Assembly (NCBI RefSeq): GCF_000317105.1
Contig: NC_019693.1
Location: 4,589,227 to 4,653,226 of the forward strand
DNA from: Oscillatoria acuminata PCC 6304
GTDB taxonomy: Bacteria; Cyanobacteriota; Cyanobacteriia; Cyanobacteriales; Laspinemataceae
DNA: 64,000 bases
Direction: 5' to 3'
Shown: in pieces, positions 17,148-26,090 of the stretch
How positions within the stretch are numbered: position 1 is the stretch's first letter
Layout: every line of letters starts with the position of its first letter
Notes under the pieces: model-generated
Databases searched by the model: none
What the model was told of the DNA's origin: nothing
What the model saw: the letters and a program-made list of their open reading frames with translations, nothing else
Position numbers and translations under genes: made by a program

Positions 17148-17495
17148 CTAGCCTACTGCATAATCGCTCATTTCCCGCATAAAAGGCGGGTAAAAGCCCA
17201 GCACAATATCTTGCTTGGGGACACCTAAATTGACTAAATTTTCTGCAATATCATGCTCCGTTGAATTGCAAAAAATCCAAAATTTTTCATTGCGGATATC
17301 TACATGGATGACACACTGATGAATCCATCGCTCATGGTGCCAACCAAAATGGACAATTTGATAATGATTTCGTTGGGTATCAAAAATAGTCTCAACCTCA
17401 ATCTCACCATAAGCTGGCTTACTTTGTGCATAATCCATCAACAATTGTTGCACAATTTTCTGATATTTTTTTAATTTATCCGTCACTCCTTCCAT
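17148..17495 (-). CDS. xisI: XisI-family protein (fdxN element excision controlling factor)
   Basis: 115 residues. The hallmark pattern is DTQRNHYQIVHFGWHHERWI, followed by HVDIRNEKFWI and the C-terminal LGVPKQDIVLGFYPP. The length is normal and it looks intact. XisH and XisI were first described as needed with the recombinase XisF for excision of the fdxN element in Anabaena. Pairs are now seen throughout cyanobacteria without such elements, and their role there is unclear. Its start overlaps the 3' end of the deleted xisH by 13 bases, the usual coupling. Confidence 0.9.
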   Translation of the reverse strand: MEGVTDKLKKYQKIVQQLLMDYAQSKPAYGEIEVETIFDTQRNHYQIVHFGWHHERWIHQCVIHVDIRNEKFWIFCNSTEHDIAENLVNLGVPKQDIVLGFYPPFMREMSDYAVG

Positions 17496-17590
17496 AGCAC
17501 AATCCGCTCCAATTCAATAGCGTGAGTGACAGTCCACCCATCTGATTCGAGAGCCGTCTTAACAACTTGATGAAAACGATCCTTAGCCAT
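17483..17590 (-). pseudogene. xisH: Internally deleted xisH
   Basis: A 35-codon frame begins MAKDRFHQVVKTALESDGWT, clearly the XisH N-terminus, then passes straight to AIELERIVLWKE and stops. XisH proteins are normally about 135-140 residues, so about 100 internal codons containing the nuclease-like core are missing. The operon overlap with xisI is kept. The frame could extend 14 codons further upstream (to 17632). The deletion leaves xisI without a functional partner here. Confidence 0.75.
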
Positions 17591-17965
17591 AATAGACGCT
17601 ACCATAAACCCGGTGCTATCCAAACTTATCATACCAAGCTATCATAGCGCCCAGGAGTTTGAACCTCTGAGGGGGTGGAATGACTGGGTTGAGAGCGGAT
17701 GCAACATCGGACGCAATTTGATGAATCAGTCACCAGCCTAGATGCGAACTGTAATGGAAACTCCCAAGGAACTAGACCCAGGCGGCACTCTAGTAAGACT
17801 TACGCATTCCCTCTACATTTAGGGTGGGTTTTCAAAATATGCGGAAGGACTGAATATCTTTGATTCAGACCAAAGCAAGAACATTTTAATCAGTTTTCTC
17901 ACTGCTTTGGTCTATGATTAAAATTCGACCGTTTCAACCCAAGTATTTAAGAGAATTCTATAACT
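17591..17965. other. Spacer upstream of the methyltransferase gene
   Basis: No gene recognised. It contains AGTAAGACTTACGCATTCC (about 17789-17808), which resembles sequence seen near cyanobacterial insertion-sequence ends, and an 11-bp inverted repeat at 17867-17913 just before the methyltransferase start. Confidence 0.4.
17867..17913. promoter_or_regulatory. 11-bp inverted repeat before the methyltransferase gene
   Basis: AGACCAAAGCA (17867-17877) and TGCTTTGGTCT (17903-17913) are exact complements separated by 25 A/T-rich bases, 53 bases before the ATG. It may be a two-site operator for a regulator or for methyltransferase autoregulation, or a leader hairpin. This is inferred from position only. 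Confidence 0.4.
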
Positions 17966-20764
17966 ATGAACGCCGTTGAAATCGAAGAAGCCGTTTCCCA
18001 ACTCGCCGAAGCACCTTTTGACCCGGAAGCGTTCCCCTTTGCCTTCCTGGAAGCGTTTGGGAACAAAGCAACGACGATCAAGCGGATCAAAAGTGGGAAC
18101 TCCAATCAATCGGATTTACCCGGTGGGGTGCTTCAGCGTAACAATATTCATTTGAAAGTGTGCCCGGAAGGGGAAGTCACCGCCACTCTGACAGCGTTGC
18201 GTGAGAGTGCCGCTACGACTCGCTACAAAGCTAAGTTTATCCTGGCGACGGACGGCAAAAGTTTTGAGGCGGAAAATCTGGCGGATGGGGAAACAGTCGC
18301 CTGCGATTACGGGAAATTTTCCGACCATTTTGGGTTTTTCCTGGCTTTGGCGGGGATTACCACAGTCCGGCAAATCCGTGAGAATGCCTTTGATATCAAG
18401 GCAACGGGTCGCCTGAATCGGCTGTATGTGGAGTTACAGAAGCAGAACCCAGACTGGGATAAGGCGCAGCGTCAGGAAGAGTTCAATCATTTTATGGCGC
18501 GGCTGATTTTCTGCTTCTTTGCGGAAGATACGAATATTTTCCACAGTGAGGGATTGTTTACCCAGACGATCGCCCAGATGAGTGCCCCCGATGCTTCTAA
18601 TACCCATGAGGTGCTCTCGGAGGTGTTTCGGGCGATGGCAACGCCTTTGGAGGAGCGAGATGGGTTGGAAATTCGCAGTTGGGCGAATGTGTTTCCTTAT
18701 GTGAATGGGGGGCTATTTTCCGGCAATGTGGAAGTTCCGCGTTTTAACAAAATTGCCCGCTCTTATTTGCTTCATGTGGGGAATCTGGACTGGAAAAAGA
18801 TTAATCCCGATATTTTCGGGTCGATGATTCAAGCGGTGGCGGATGAGGAGGAACGCGGCGCTTTGGGGATGCACTATACCAGTGTGCCGAATATTCTCAA
18901 AGTGCTGAATCCGTTGTTTTTGGATGATTTACGGAATCAGTTGGAGGAGGCGGGGGAAAATCGCCGCAAGTTGTTGAATTTGCGGCAACGGATAGCGCGA
19001 ATTCGAGTGTTTGACCCGGCTTGTGGGTCGGGGAATTTTCTGGTGATTGCTTATAAGGAAATGCGGAAGATTGAGGCGGAAATTAACCACCGTCGGGGAG
19101 AGTTGGAGCGCCATTCTGAGATTCCATTAACCAATTTTCGGGGGATAGAAATTCGCCATTTTGCCGCAGAGGTGGCGCGGTTGGCGTTGATTATTGCGGA
19201 GTTTCAGTGTGATGTGTTGTATCGGGGGCCGCAGTTGGCATTATTGGAGTTTCTGCCTCTGAAAAATGATAATTGGATTACCTGTGGGAATGCCTTGCGG
19301 TTGGATTGGTTGAGTTTGTGTCCACCCACGGGAACGGGGGTGAAGGTGCAGCGTGAGGATTTGGATTTGTGGGGGGAAACGCGGGACGAGGCAGAGATTG
19401 ATTTTGAGAATGAGGGGGGAGAAACTTATATTTGTGGGAATCCGCCTTATTTGGGTTCCACTTGGCAATCGACGGAACAGAAGGACGATTTAAAACAAAT
19501 TTTTGATAGTCGTACAAAACTCTGGAAGTCGCTGGATTATGTATCGGGTTGGTTTATGAAGGCTGCGGATTATGGAACCCAGACCAATTCGGCAGCGGCT
19601 TTTGTATCGACCAATTCGATTTGTCAGGGGCAACAAGTGCCGATTCTCTGGCCGCTCATTTTTGAAACAGGACATGAGATTGCTTTCGCACATACGTCGT
19701 TCAAATGGGCGAATTTAGCCAGCTATAACGCTGGAGTGACGGTGGTTATTGTGGGGGTTTCTAACCATGCTGATAAAGTGCGGTACTTATTTTCCATTGA
19801 GTATAACGGTAAGACCGTTGCGAAAGAAACTGAGAATATTAATGCTTATTTGGTTACTGGGTCTAACGTGATTGTTGAAAAAGCAACAAAGCCATTAGGC
19901 GATATTTTTGAAATGACCTTTGGTAATAAACCTGTCGATGGTGGAAACTTGCTGCTTTCCTCTGATGAAGTCAATAGGCTGAATCTGAGCAAAGAGCAAC
20001 GCGAAAGATTTATCCGCAGGATCTATGGATCGGCGGAATTTATTCGGGGTTTATCTCGCTATTGCCTATGGATTGAGGATGAATATCTCGATGAGGCATT
20101 GAGCATCGAACCGATTCGACAGCGAATTGAAGGAGTTCGTCAAATGCGGCTGGCAAGTCGCGACAAGAGCGCGAATGATATGGCTGCGCGTTCCCACCAG
20201 ATGCGCGAGATGAATATTGGGAGAAATCAGACAGTTTCGCTGCCCTGTGTTTCGTCCGAAAGTCGGAACTATCTTCCGGTTGGTTTAATTGATGCTCAAT
20301 CCACAGTAACTAATCTTGCCTTTGCTCTCTACGATGCACCTCTGTGGAACATGGCGCTAATCGCCTCACGTCTGCACCTAGTCTGGATCGCCACCGTCTG
20401 CGGCAAGCTAAAAACCGATTTTCGCTACTCCAACACTCTTGGCTGGAATACCTTCCCCGTCCCCACTCTAACGGAACAAAATAAAATCGATATGACCCGT
20501 TGCGCGGAAGAAATCCTATTAGCGCGGGAGCATTATTTCCCCGCTACCATTGCGGATATGTACGACCCAGAACGGATGGATAGTGAATTCCCCCTTGTCC
20601 GGGAAGCGCACGATCGCAATGATGAAATTATCGAACGTATTTACATCGGTCGCCGCTTCAAAAACGACACCGAACGCCTAGAAAAGCTGTTTGAGCTTTA
20701 TACTAAAATGACCAGCCAACAAAAGCCACCGAAAAAGTCTGCTCAACGCAAAAAAGATAAATAA
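17966..20764 (+). CDS. MmeI-like class I N6-adenine DNA methyltransferase
   Basis: 932 residues. The N-terminal region (about 1-160) resembles the MmeI N-terminal domain, but no clear PD-(D/E)XK triad is seen. A helical domain follows with HFMARLIFCFFAEDTNIF. SAM motif I is DPACGSGNF (350-358) and the catalytic motif IV is NPPY (492-495), so it methylates adenine N6. The downstream region (about 600-870) should be target recognition, with RFIRRIYGSAEFIRG and LASRLHLVWI-type family motifs. It lacks an obvious nuclease, so cleavage is probably supplied by the helicase/GIY-YIG pair. It starts after a 370-base spacer containing an inverted repeat and appears intact. Confidence 0.88.
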   Translation: MNAVEIEEAVSQLAEAPFDPEAFPFAFLEAFGNKATTIKRIKSGNSNQSDLPGGVLQRNNIHLKVCPEGEVTATLTALRESAATTRYKAKFILATDGKSFEAENLADGETVACDYGKFSDHFGFFLALAGITTVRQIRENAFDIKATGRLNRLYVELQKQNPDWDKAQRQEEFNHFMARLIFCFFAEDTNIFHSEGLFTQTIAQMSAPDASNTHEVLSEVFRAMATPLEERDGLEIRSWANVFPYVNGGLFSGNVEVPRFNKIARSYLLHVGNLDWKKINPDIFGSMIQAVADEEERGALGMHYTSVPNILKVLNPLFLDDLRNQLEEAGENRRKLLNLRQRIARIRVFDPACGSGNFLVIAYKEMRKIEAEINHRRGELERHSEIPLTNFRGIEIRHFAAEVARLALIIAEFQCDVLYRGPQLALLEFLPLKNDNWITCGNALRLDWLSLCPPTGTGVKVQREDLDLWGETRDEAEIDFENEGGETYICGNPPYLGSTWQSTEQKDDLKQIFDSRTKLWKSLDYVSGWFMKAADYGTQTNSAAAFVSTNSICQGQQVPILWPLIFETGHEIAFAHTSFKWANLASYNAGVTVVIVGVSNHADKVRYLFSIEYNGKTVAKETENINAYLVTGSNVIVEKATKPLGDIFEMTFGNKPVDGGNLLLSSDEVNRLNLSKEQRERFIRRIYGSAEFIRGLSRYCLWIEDEYLDEALSIEPIRQRIEGVRQMRLASRDKSANDMAARSHQMREMNIGRNQTVSLPCVSSESRNYLPVGLIDAQSTVTNLAFALYDAPLWNMALIASRLHLVWIATVCGKLKTDFRYSNTLGWNTFPVPTLTEQNKIDMTRCAEEILLAREHYFPATIADMYDPERMDSEFPLVREAHDRNDEIIERIYIGRRFKNDTERLEKLFELYTKMTSQQKPPKKSAQRKKDK

Positions 20765-20798
20765 TCGTACAAAACTTACACTTACGGAGATTCCAGCC

Positions 20799-21041
20799 AT
20801 GTCTAAAACAAGTGTAGAACGGCAAAATTTAATCGAGGCGGTCAATGCTCTACCCGATGAGGTGCTGACTGAGCTTGCCAGCTTTGTTGATTACCTACGC
20901 TATAAAACAGTCCAGCAGCAGCGCACCGATTCACCTCAGCAAAACTTCCTATTGGCGATCGCTGGTTTAGGAAAATCCGGACAATCCCACACTTCAGATC
21001 ATGACGAAGAAATTTTACGCAATGAAATTGATTCAATTTGA
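20799..21041 (+). CDS. Orphan DUF2281-type antitoxin
   Basis: 80 residues. The typical start is NLIEAVNALPDEVLTELASFVDYLRYK, with a C-terminal acidic tail DHDEEILRNEIDSI. Such proteins normally pair with a PIN-domain toxin encoded immediately downstream. Here none follows; the next 344 bases are repeats. ACTTACGGAG before the ATG is a good ribosome binding site. It is probably an orphan or decayed module left in the defence island. Confidence 0.75.
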   Translation: MSKTSVERQNLIEAVNALPDEVLTELASFVDYLRYKTVQQQRTDSPQQNFLLAIAGLGKSGQSHTSDHDEEILRNEIDSI

Positions 21042-21385
21042 TTGTGGTGTTTTTTTATGTTATTCTAACTATCAACTTGCCCATTGATGCGATCGCTCCC
21101 TAAACAGCAGTCAGCACCGGCTATACCCAAAGGGCTAATTGCCGATCGCCCCCTGGGGAAACCCCAGAAACCCGGGTTTTTCTCGGTCCCACGGTTCCCT
21201 TTGAGATCTACAGCAGAAACCTGGATACTGGGTTGGGGGCAAAAAAGCAGTCCGCACCCGCTATTCCCAAAGGGGCGATCGCCTCCTAAAAAGCAACACC
21301 CAGAGGATATCAATTTCGCAATCCAGTCTTTCCCGATATCTATGGAATCAGGAGTCCATCTTATTATCATCAGGATAAATTAGTC
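21042..21385. repeat. Repeat-filled spacer
   Basis: Two degenerate direct copies (about 21106-21150 AGCAGTCAGCACCGGCTATA... and about 21245-21290 AGCAGTCCGCACCCGCTATT...) flank a segment with CAGAAACCCGGGTTTTTCTC and GCAGAAACCTGG. This is the same repeat wording as at 1886-1942. The open frame across it (21084-21383) is repeat-derived and not considered a gene. Confidence 0.5.
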
Positions 21386-21799
21386 ATGCCAAAGTCTAAC
21401 CCCCAACCCTCATTTAGTCTGCATAAATTAAAAGAACTTCAAATCAGATTAGATCGCGACAAAGATTTAGGGAAGTTCTGGAATTATTATATGGACCGAT
21501 TTATCGACCATCCCCAATTCCTGGATTTTGGCGGACCTGTTGAGCATCGGTTTTTGCAAGAAGTGATCCCGATGATCACTCAGAAATTATTTAAGCAAGA
21601 CCCCCACAATCTGTTTTTAATTAAGATTCCTGAATATGAGTTTATTCATGGGAGCTTTTTTGTAGGCAACGAGATTGGTGGATTAATCTATTTCGAGAAA
21701 AAACTTAAGGGAGTGGCGGCCATATCCGACCCTAATCAATCAGGAATGGTGCAGTATTCTCGCTTCACCGGATATCCGGTAGATAATAATAATAACTGA
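21386..21799 (+). CDS. Hypothetical cyanobacterial protein
   Basis: 137 residues, soluble, with no signal peptide or transmembrane segment. An N-terminal helix (LHKLKELQIRLDRDKDLGKF) is followed by a mixed region with YEFIHGSFFVGNEIGGLIYF and a C-terminal strand ending QYSRFTGYPVDNNNN. The organised hydrophobic pattern and normal composition argue that it is a real gene. I do not recognise the family and assign no function. It stands alone between two repeat spacers. Confidence 0.65.
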   Translation: MPKSNPQPSFSLHKLKELQIRLDRDKDLGKFWNYYMDRFIDHPQFLDFGGPVEHRFLQEVIPMITQKLFKQDPHNLFLIKIPEYEFIHGSFFVGNEIGGLIYFEKKLKGVAAISDPNQSGMVQYSRFTGYPVDNNNN

Positions 21800-22224
21800 T
21801 ATCCATCACGTCCGGTCCCCTCCCCTCTTACAACAATAGGTTTTTTACGCTTCCGGTCCCCTTCCCTGATTCTAGGGGAGGGTTAGGGTGGGGTTCTTCT
21901 GGGGCGATCGCACCTCAAGAGGAATGAGTGGGTGGTGAGTTCACGCGATCGCACCTCATGAAGAAAGACCTTGGCACCCGGCTTCATACAGGCGCTTAAA
22001 CCGTCAAGAGTGTGCATCGGTGGCGGTAAGCGAAGCTATCCCGTAGGGAATCGCGCATCGAAGAGGACCCCACCCTAACCCTCCCCTTGGCAAGGGGAGG
22101 GGACCGGAAACGTGAAAAACCTACTCTGGTCAGGGATGAGGGACCCACTCTATCGGATTCGCTCCCAAAGTTGTTAGAATTGCTCCTTGACTGTCTTGAA
22201 GCAGGAATAAGGAACAACAGTGTG
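21800..22224. repeat. Spacer with several repeat types
   Basis: It holds CCGGTCCCCTCCCC/CCGGTCCCCTTCCC copies, CCCTAACCCTCCCCTTGGCA at about 22074 (the same element as 31010-31224), two direct copies of GCGATCGCACCTCA (21904-21917 and 21945-21958), and AAGCGAAGCTATCCCGTAGG at about 22028. The long frame of the next gene is open back to 22087, but this upstream part is repeat sequence. Confidence 0.6.
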
Positions 22225-25200
22225 ATGAGCGATCGCCGTTATCGTCTGGGAAAATCTTTGAGAAAGGTGCAACTCTGGCTCAACCCCATCATCCACTCCC
22301 CAGGGGGCGAGGGGCCATCAATTCCCAACCGAGGGCAATGGGTCATGGGGACTTTCGTGGTGAGTTTGGGGCTACTGAGTACCCCAGTCCCGGGGGCGAT
22401 CGCACAGCCGACTCCAGCCGGAACGAGCATTCCGGAGACTTCCCTCAGCCAAACAGCACCGGAAATGACTCCGGGTCGAGTTCCCTCCCAATCCCTGACG
22501 GAAAACTCAGCATTGCGCTTGGGAGTGGTTCGCAGTCCGGAAAATGAAGCCCAGTGGGAGGCGATCGATGCCCGCTTACGGGCGGCAGGATTGGTCTATG
22601 AGACGATTGAATTTGAGCGCCTCTTGGATGATGCCCGCAACGCCAATATTACCGTCCTGTTTATCCCCAATATTTCTACCTGGACCGTGGAACAGGCCCT
22701 GGCCCTGGAAAGTTTACTCAGCCAAGGGGTTCATGTGATTGTTTCAGGACCGTTAGGAGTGAATTCTGCTGTCGGGATTCGTCACGCTTTAACCGCCACT
22801 CTGGGAGGGACTTGGCAAGGTCAGTTGTCCCAAGCGACGGCGATGGAACCCCTCTATTGTCGGACTGAAATGCTCTGTTCCTCCAATTGGATTCCCCGAG
22901 AGGTTAACCGCATCGCGATTCCCGGGGGAATTTTAGCGCCGAGTGGCTATAACACGGAAGTGATGACCACTTGGGGTCCTGCACCGGGAAATCCAGCGGT
23001 TCTGGTTAGCGATCGCACCACGTTCTTTGGCTGGGAGTGGGGCAATCATGCGGATGTGGAGTATGATAGCGCCTGGTTACGGGCGGCCCTCCTGCGAAGT
23101 GAACTCCAACGGGGACCCCAGATCAATCGCACTGTAGCGGGTCAGGAGACTCCCCCACCCCCGCCCGAATCCACAATCCCATCCTCTCCCGCACCCAGCG
23201 AAGCGGAACAATTGCGGGAAGCGGAGGTGCAACGACGGCAAGCACCAGAACCGCCTCAATCCCCAACTCCGGTTCCCGCACCCGCGCCAGTCCCCCAAGC
23301 ACCCGCACGCCCCTCCCCCGCAGATACTCTCCCCTCACTTCCCGAGAGTTCGACTCCCTCCCAGGGAATGACGGCACAGGTAGAAGCGGTGGGATTGGAT
23401 GAGTTGGATCCGGCGGAAGAAACGGCACCTCCAGGGCTGATGGTGGAGCAAGGGCCATTGCCGATTCCTTCGTTCCAGGCGATCGAGATGCGCCGAGAAT
23501 TGGAAAATCTCTTAGGACGGGTGGAAAGTGCCTTGATTACTGCCGCCTCCGTCCAGACTCAAGGTCCTCAACAAGCGGGTGCAGAGACTGAAGAGGAGAT
23601 GACGGAGAAATTGTCCGTTGCTTCTGCATCCTTGGTGGCGGTGGGGGATAAGACAGAGGGGGAAACTGGGGAGGCGATCGCCCAGATCCAACAGGCGCTT
23701 ATTCCCACCCATGAGGCGATCGCCACGGCGCGATCGCTGTTGTTGGAATTCCCCCAATTAGTTCAGCAACAGGACTATGCCGGTGCAAGGGCTAAATGGG
23801 TGGAAATTCGCGACTTGCTTTGGCAACACTATCCCACCAACGGTTTGCTCGCTCAACCGGAAATCCGCGCGATATGGTTAGATCGCGGTTCCATTGTGCG
23901 GGCGGGGTCAGAACAGGGTCTAACTCGGATTTTTGACAATCTTGCTGCTGCTGGGATCAATACGGTATTTTTTGAAACCATCAATGCTGGATATCCCATT
24001 TACCCCTCCCAGGTGGCACCGCAGCAGAATCCTTTAATTGGAAATTGGGACCCCCTAGCTGTGGCGGTCAAACTGGCTCACGATCGCGGCATGGAGTTAC
24101 ACGCTTGGGTTTGGACTTTCGCGGCAGGGAATCAGCGACACAATGTTTTACTCAATTTAGACTCCAATTATCCCGGTCCTGTAATTGCGGCAAATCCCGA
24201 TTGGGCAGGTTATACCAACGAGGGACAGATGATTCCCCGAGGACAAACGAAACCTTTTCTGGACCCGGCAAATCCTGAAGTTCGCCGTTATTTGTTAAAT
24301 CTCTTAGAGGAAATTGCAACTCGGTATGACGTGGATGGGGTGCAGTTAGATTATATTCGGTATCCTTTTCAGGACCCGAGTGCGGAACGCAGTTATGGAT
24401 ATGGGAAGGTAGCGCGCCAGGAGTTTCAGAATTTAACCGGGGTGGACCCGATGACGATTAGTCCTAGCGATCGCGATTTGTGGCAGCAATGGACCGATTT
24501 TCGGGTGCGTCAAGTTGATAGTTTTGTTTCTGATGCTTCTCAACTGCTGCGATCGCTGCGTTCTGACTTAATCTTGTCTGTGGCAGTGTTTCCGTTAAAT
24601 CCTCACGATCGCCGCAACAGAATTCAACAAAACTGGGAAGAATGGGCCCGTCGCGGGGAGGTTGACTTAATTGTACCCATGACTTATGCAATGGATACCA
24701 ACCGTCTGCAACAGTTGACTCAACCTTGGATTAATCAGGAGGATTTGGGGGCGGCTTTGATGTTACCCGCGATTCGCCTGCTGGATCTACCGGAAATTAT
24801 TGCAGTAGACCAAATCCAGGCATTAAGGAATCAGTCTGTGGGAGGATATGCGCTGTTTGCGGCAGAAAATTTGAATCCGGTGTTGAATGGAATTTTTCAA
24901 CGGACTCAAGGACCTTCTGCTTTGGGCGATCGGACTCCCATTCCCTACCGAGAACCCTTTGCTGCTGCTGCTGCGCGATTTGCCGGATTGCAACGGGAAT
25001 GGCAATTTTTGCGGGATACAGAAGAGTTGTCCATGAGAGAGGTTGACTTGAACGAGTTTGAAGATAAAGGAGTGCAATTAACTCAAGCCTTGGAAGAGTT
25101 AGCCCGTGATCCTTCTGGGCCAAATCTCCAGCAAACTCGTTCAGTTTTGATGGAATTTCGCGGCCAGTTTCGGGGTTGGATGAATCTCTATTCTTTGCAA

Positions 25201-25290
25201 AAACCCTATCAGATTCAAACTTGGGAAAATCGTCTCCAAACTCTGGATGATTTATTAAATTACGGCGATCAGTTCCTGTTGCAACGATGA
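22225..25290 (+). CDS. Glycosyl hydrolase-like 10 (GHL10/DUF187-type) secreted or membrane protein
   Basis: About 1020 residues from ATG 22225, chosen because the frame before it consists of repeat DNA and AAGGAAC lies about 10 bases upstream. The N-terminus has a basic stretch and a hydrophobic segment (GTFVVSLGLLSTPVPGAIAQ), a likely signal peptide. A DUF4350-like alpha/beta domain follows, then a Pro-rich linker and a helical segment. The GHL10 barrel (about 550-900) begins EIRAIWLDRGSIVRAG and contains HDRGMELHAWVWTF, FLDPANPEVR, VDGVQLDYIRYPF and DLIVPMTYAM. The Asp and Tyr residues of VQLDYIRYP fit a retaining-glycosidase-like active site. It probably acts on a cell-envelope polysaccharide; the substrate is unknown. 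Confidence 0.85.
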   Translation: MSDRRYRLGKSLRKVQLWLNPIIHSPGGEGPSIPNRGQWVMGTFVVSLGLLSTPVPGAIAQPTPAGTSIPETSLSQTAPEMTPGRVPSQSLTENSALRLGVVRSPENEAQWEAIDARLRAAGLVYETIEFERLLDDARNANITVLFIPNISTWTVEQALALESLLSQGVHVIVSGPLGVNSAVGIRHALTATLGGTWQGQLSQATAMEPLYCRTEMLCSSNWIPREVNRIAIPGGILAPSGYNTEVMTTWGPAPGNPAVLVSDRTTFFGWEWGNHADVEYDSAWLRAALLRSELQRGPQINRTVAGQETPPPPPESTIPSSPAPSEAEQLREAEVQRRQAPEPPQSPTPVPAPAPVPQAPARPSPADTLPSLPESSTPSQGMTAQVEAVGLDELDPAEETAPPGLMVEQGPLPIPSFQAIEMRRELENLLGRVESALITAASVQTQGPQQAGAETEEEMTEKLSVASASLVAVGDKTEGETGEAIAQIQQALIPTHEAIATARSLLLEFPQLVQQQDYAGARAKWVEIRDLLWQHYPTNGLLAQPEIRAIWLDRGSIVRAGSEQGLTRIFDNLAAAGINTVFFETINAGYPIYPSQVAPQQNPLIGNWDPLAVAVKLAHDRGMELHAWVWTFAAGNQRHNVLLNLDSNYPGPVIAANPDWAGYTNEGQMIPRGQTKPFLDPANPEVRRYLLNLLEEIATRYDVDGVQLDYIRYPFQDPSAERSYGYGKVARQEFQNLTGVDPMTISPSDRDLWQQWTDFRVRQVDSFVSDASQLLRSLRSDLILSVAVFPLNPHDRRNRIQQNWEEWARRGEVDLIVPMTYAMDTNRLQQLTQPWINQEDLGAALMLPAIRLLDLPEIIAVDQIQALRNQSVGGYALFAAENLNPVLNGIFQRTQGPSALGDRTPIPYREPFAAAAARFAGLQREWQFLRDTEELSMREVDLNEFEDKGVQLTQALEELARDPSGPNLQQTRSVLMEFRGQFRGWMNLYSLQKPYQIQTWENRLQTLDDLLNYGDQFLLQR

Positions 25291-25729
25291 CCGGGGATCA
25301 CAGGGGTGGATCTCCATCGTTCCACATCCCCCTTCAGGGGATTTCTTTAAGATGACGGGGGTGAAGGAGTGACTACGAAAGGTTTGTAGTCACTCCTTCA
25401 GGGGTAGCCCTGTAAAGGTTAGCCCTGTCAAGATGTGTAGATTGTAGGGGCGTATTGCATACGCCCTCCGGAGGGCGTATGCAATACGCCCCTACAAGAA
25501 ATAACTACGAGAAGGGGCTTTCATCCTACAGACAGAGGATATTCTCGGGCCTAAACGCTAGGATGGAGAAAGATTAAATCAATGTCAGCAATTCTTGGTT
25601 CATTGCCCCGGGATGAGTTTTGAATGAACTTAATCCGATTTCTCTGAAAATTAGCGGTTAGCGGTATCAGCAGAATTTTACCGAATCGGGTGGATTTTGC
25701 GGTGAGGTTAGCCTTTTTAAACCAGGGGA
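25291..25729. other. Spacer with palindromic repeat
   Basis: It contains a loopless 56-nt palindrome (25442-25497) and the related arm TAGCCCTGTCAAGATG. No gene or clear promoter recognised. Confidence 0.5.
25442..25497. repeat. 56-nt perfect palindrome (TTGTAGGGGCG family)
   Basis: Arms 25442-25469 and 25470-25497 are 28-nt exact reverse complements with no loop; each contains GGGGCGTATTGCATACGCCC. It is the closest relative of the inner repeat at 10900-11013. Confidence 0.9.
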
Positions 25730-25987
25730 ATGAACAGGGCGATCGCAGCTAGGTATTGCGGATTAAAAGCTGGGGAGAATTTTGCTTATGGCCCTCACAG
25801 TACGAGAAGATGGGAAGCATCTCAATTTTGCCTAAAAGTGGGGTCTGAACGGCATAGGGAAGCGTTGCAGACAGATAATAAAACCCTGCAAATGAAAATT
25901 GCTGATTTGTGGAAAAATCCGAATCCAGTGGTGGACTTTCTCAGTTGTTTACCCGGTCAGGTGAAGCAACTGTGGGATCAATCCTAA
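25730..25987 (+). CDS. Doubtful small hypothetical protein
   Basis: 85 codons from an ATG preceded by CAGGGGA, a possible ribosome binding site. The first codons run through a HIP1 octamer. The C-terminal half (KTLQMKIADLWKNPNPVVDF) looks protein-like, the N-terminal half less so. It is followed by two consecutive hairpins that could be a terminator (26022-26090). No family recognised. Confidence 0.25.
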   Translation: MNRAIAARYCGLKAGENFAYGPHSTRRWEASQFCLKVGSERHREALQTDNKTLQMKIADLWKNPNPVVDFLSCLPGQVKQLWDQS

Positions 25988-26021
25988 ATCTGATAGTTAT
26001 AAGAATAGGATAACCCCTCGC

Positions 26022-26090
26022 GGCGCAGTCTCCCCACCTCAACCGGCAAGGGAGACTGCGCCTTAACCTGTTTAGGGGTGGCAGGTTAAG
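26022..26090. terminator. Two consecutive hairpins
   Basis: GGCGCAGTCTCCC / GGGAGACTGCGCC (26022-26034, 26050-26062) is followed at once by CTTAACCTG / CAGGTTAAG (26062-26070, 26082-26090). Both stems are perfect. There is no T tract, so a repeat element is as likely as a terminator. Confidence 0.4.

Noticed and set aside
17148-17965. fdxN-type developmental excision element
   Set aside because: Only xisI and a deleted xisH are present; no XisF-type recombinase and no direct-repeat boundaries were seen.
21084-21383. 99-codon frame
   Set aside because: Composed of degenerate direct repeats; Pro/Lys/Gly-rich translation with no family resemblance.
22087-22224. N-terminal extension of the GHL10 gene
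   Set aside because: The DNA is a dispersed CCCTCCCC-type repeat, and a good start with ribosome binding site is at 22225.
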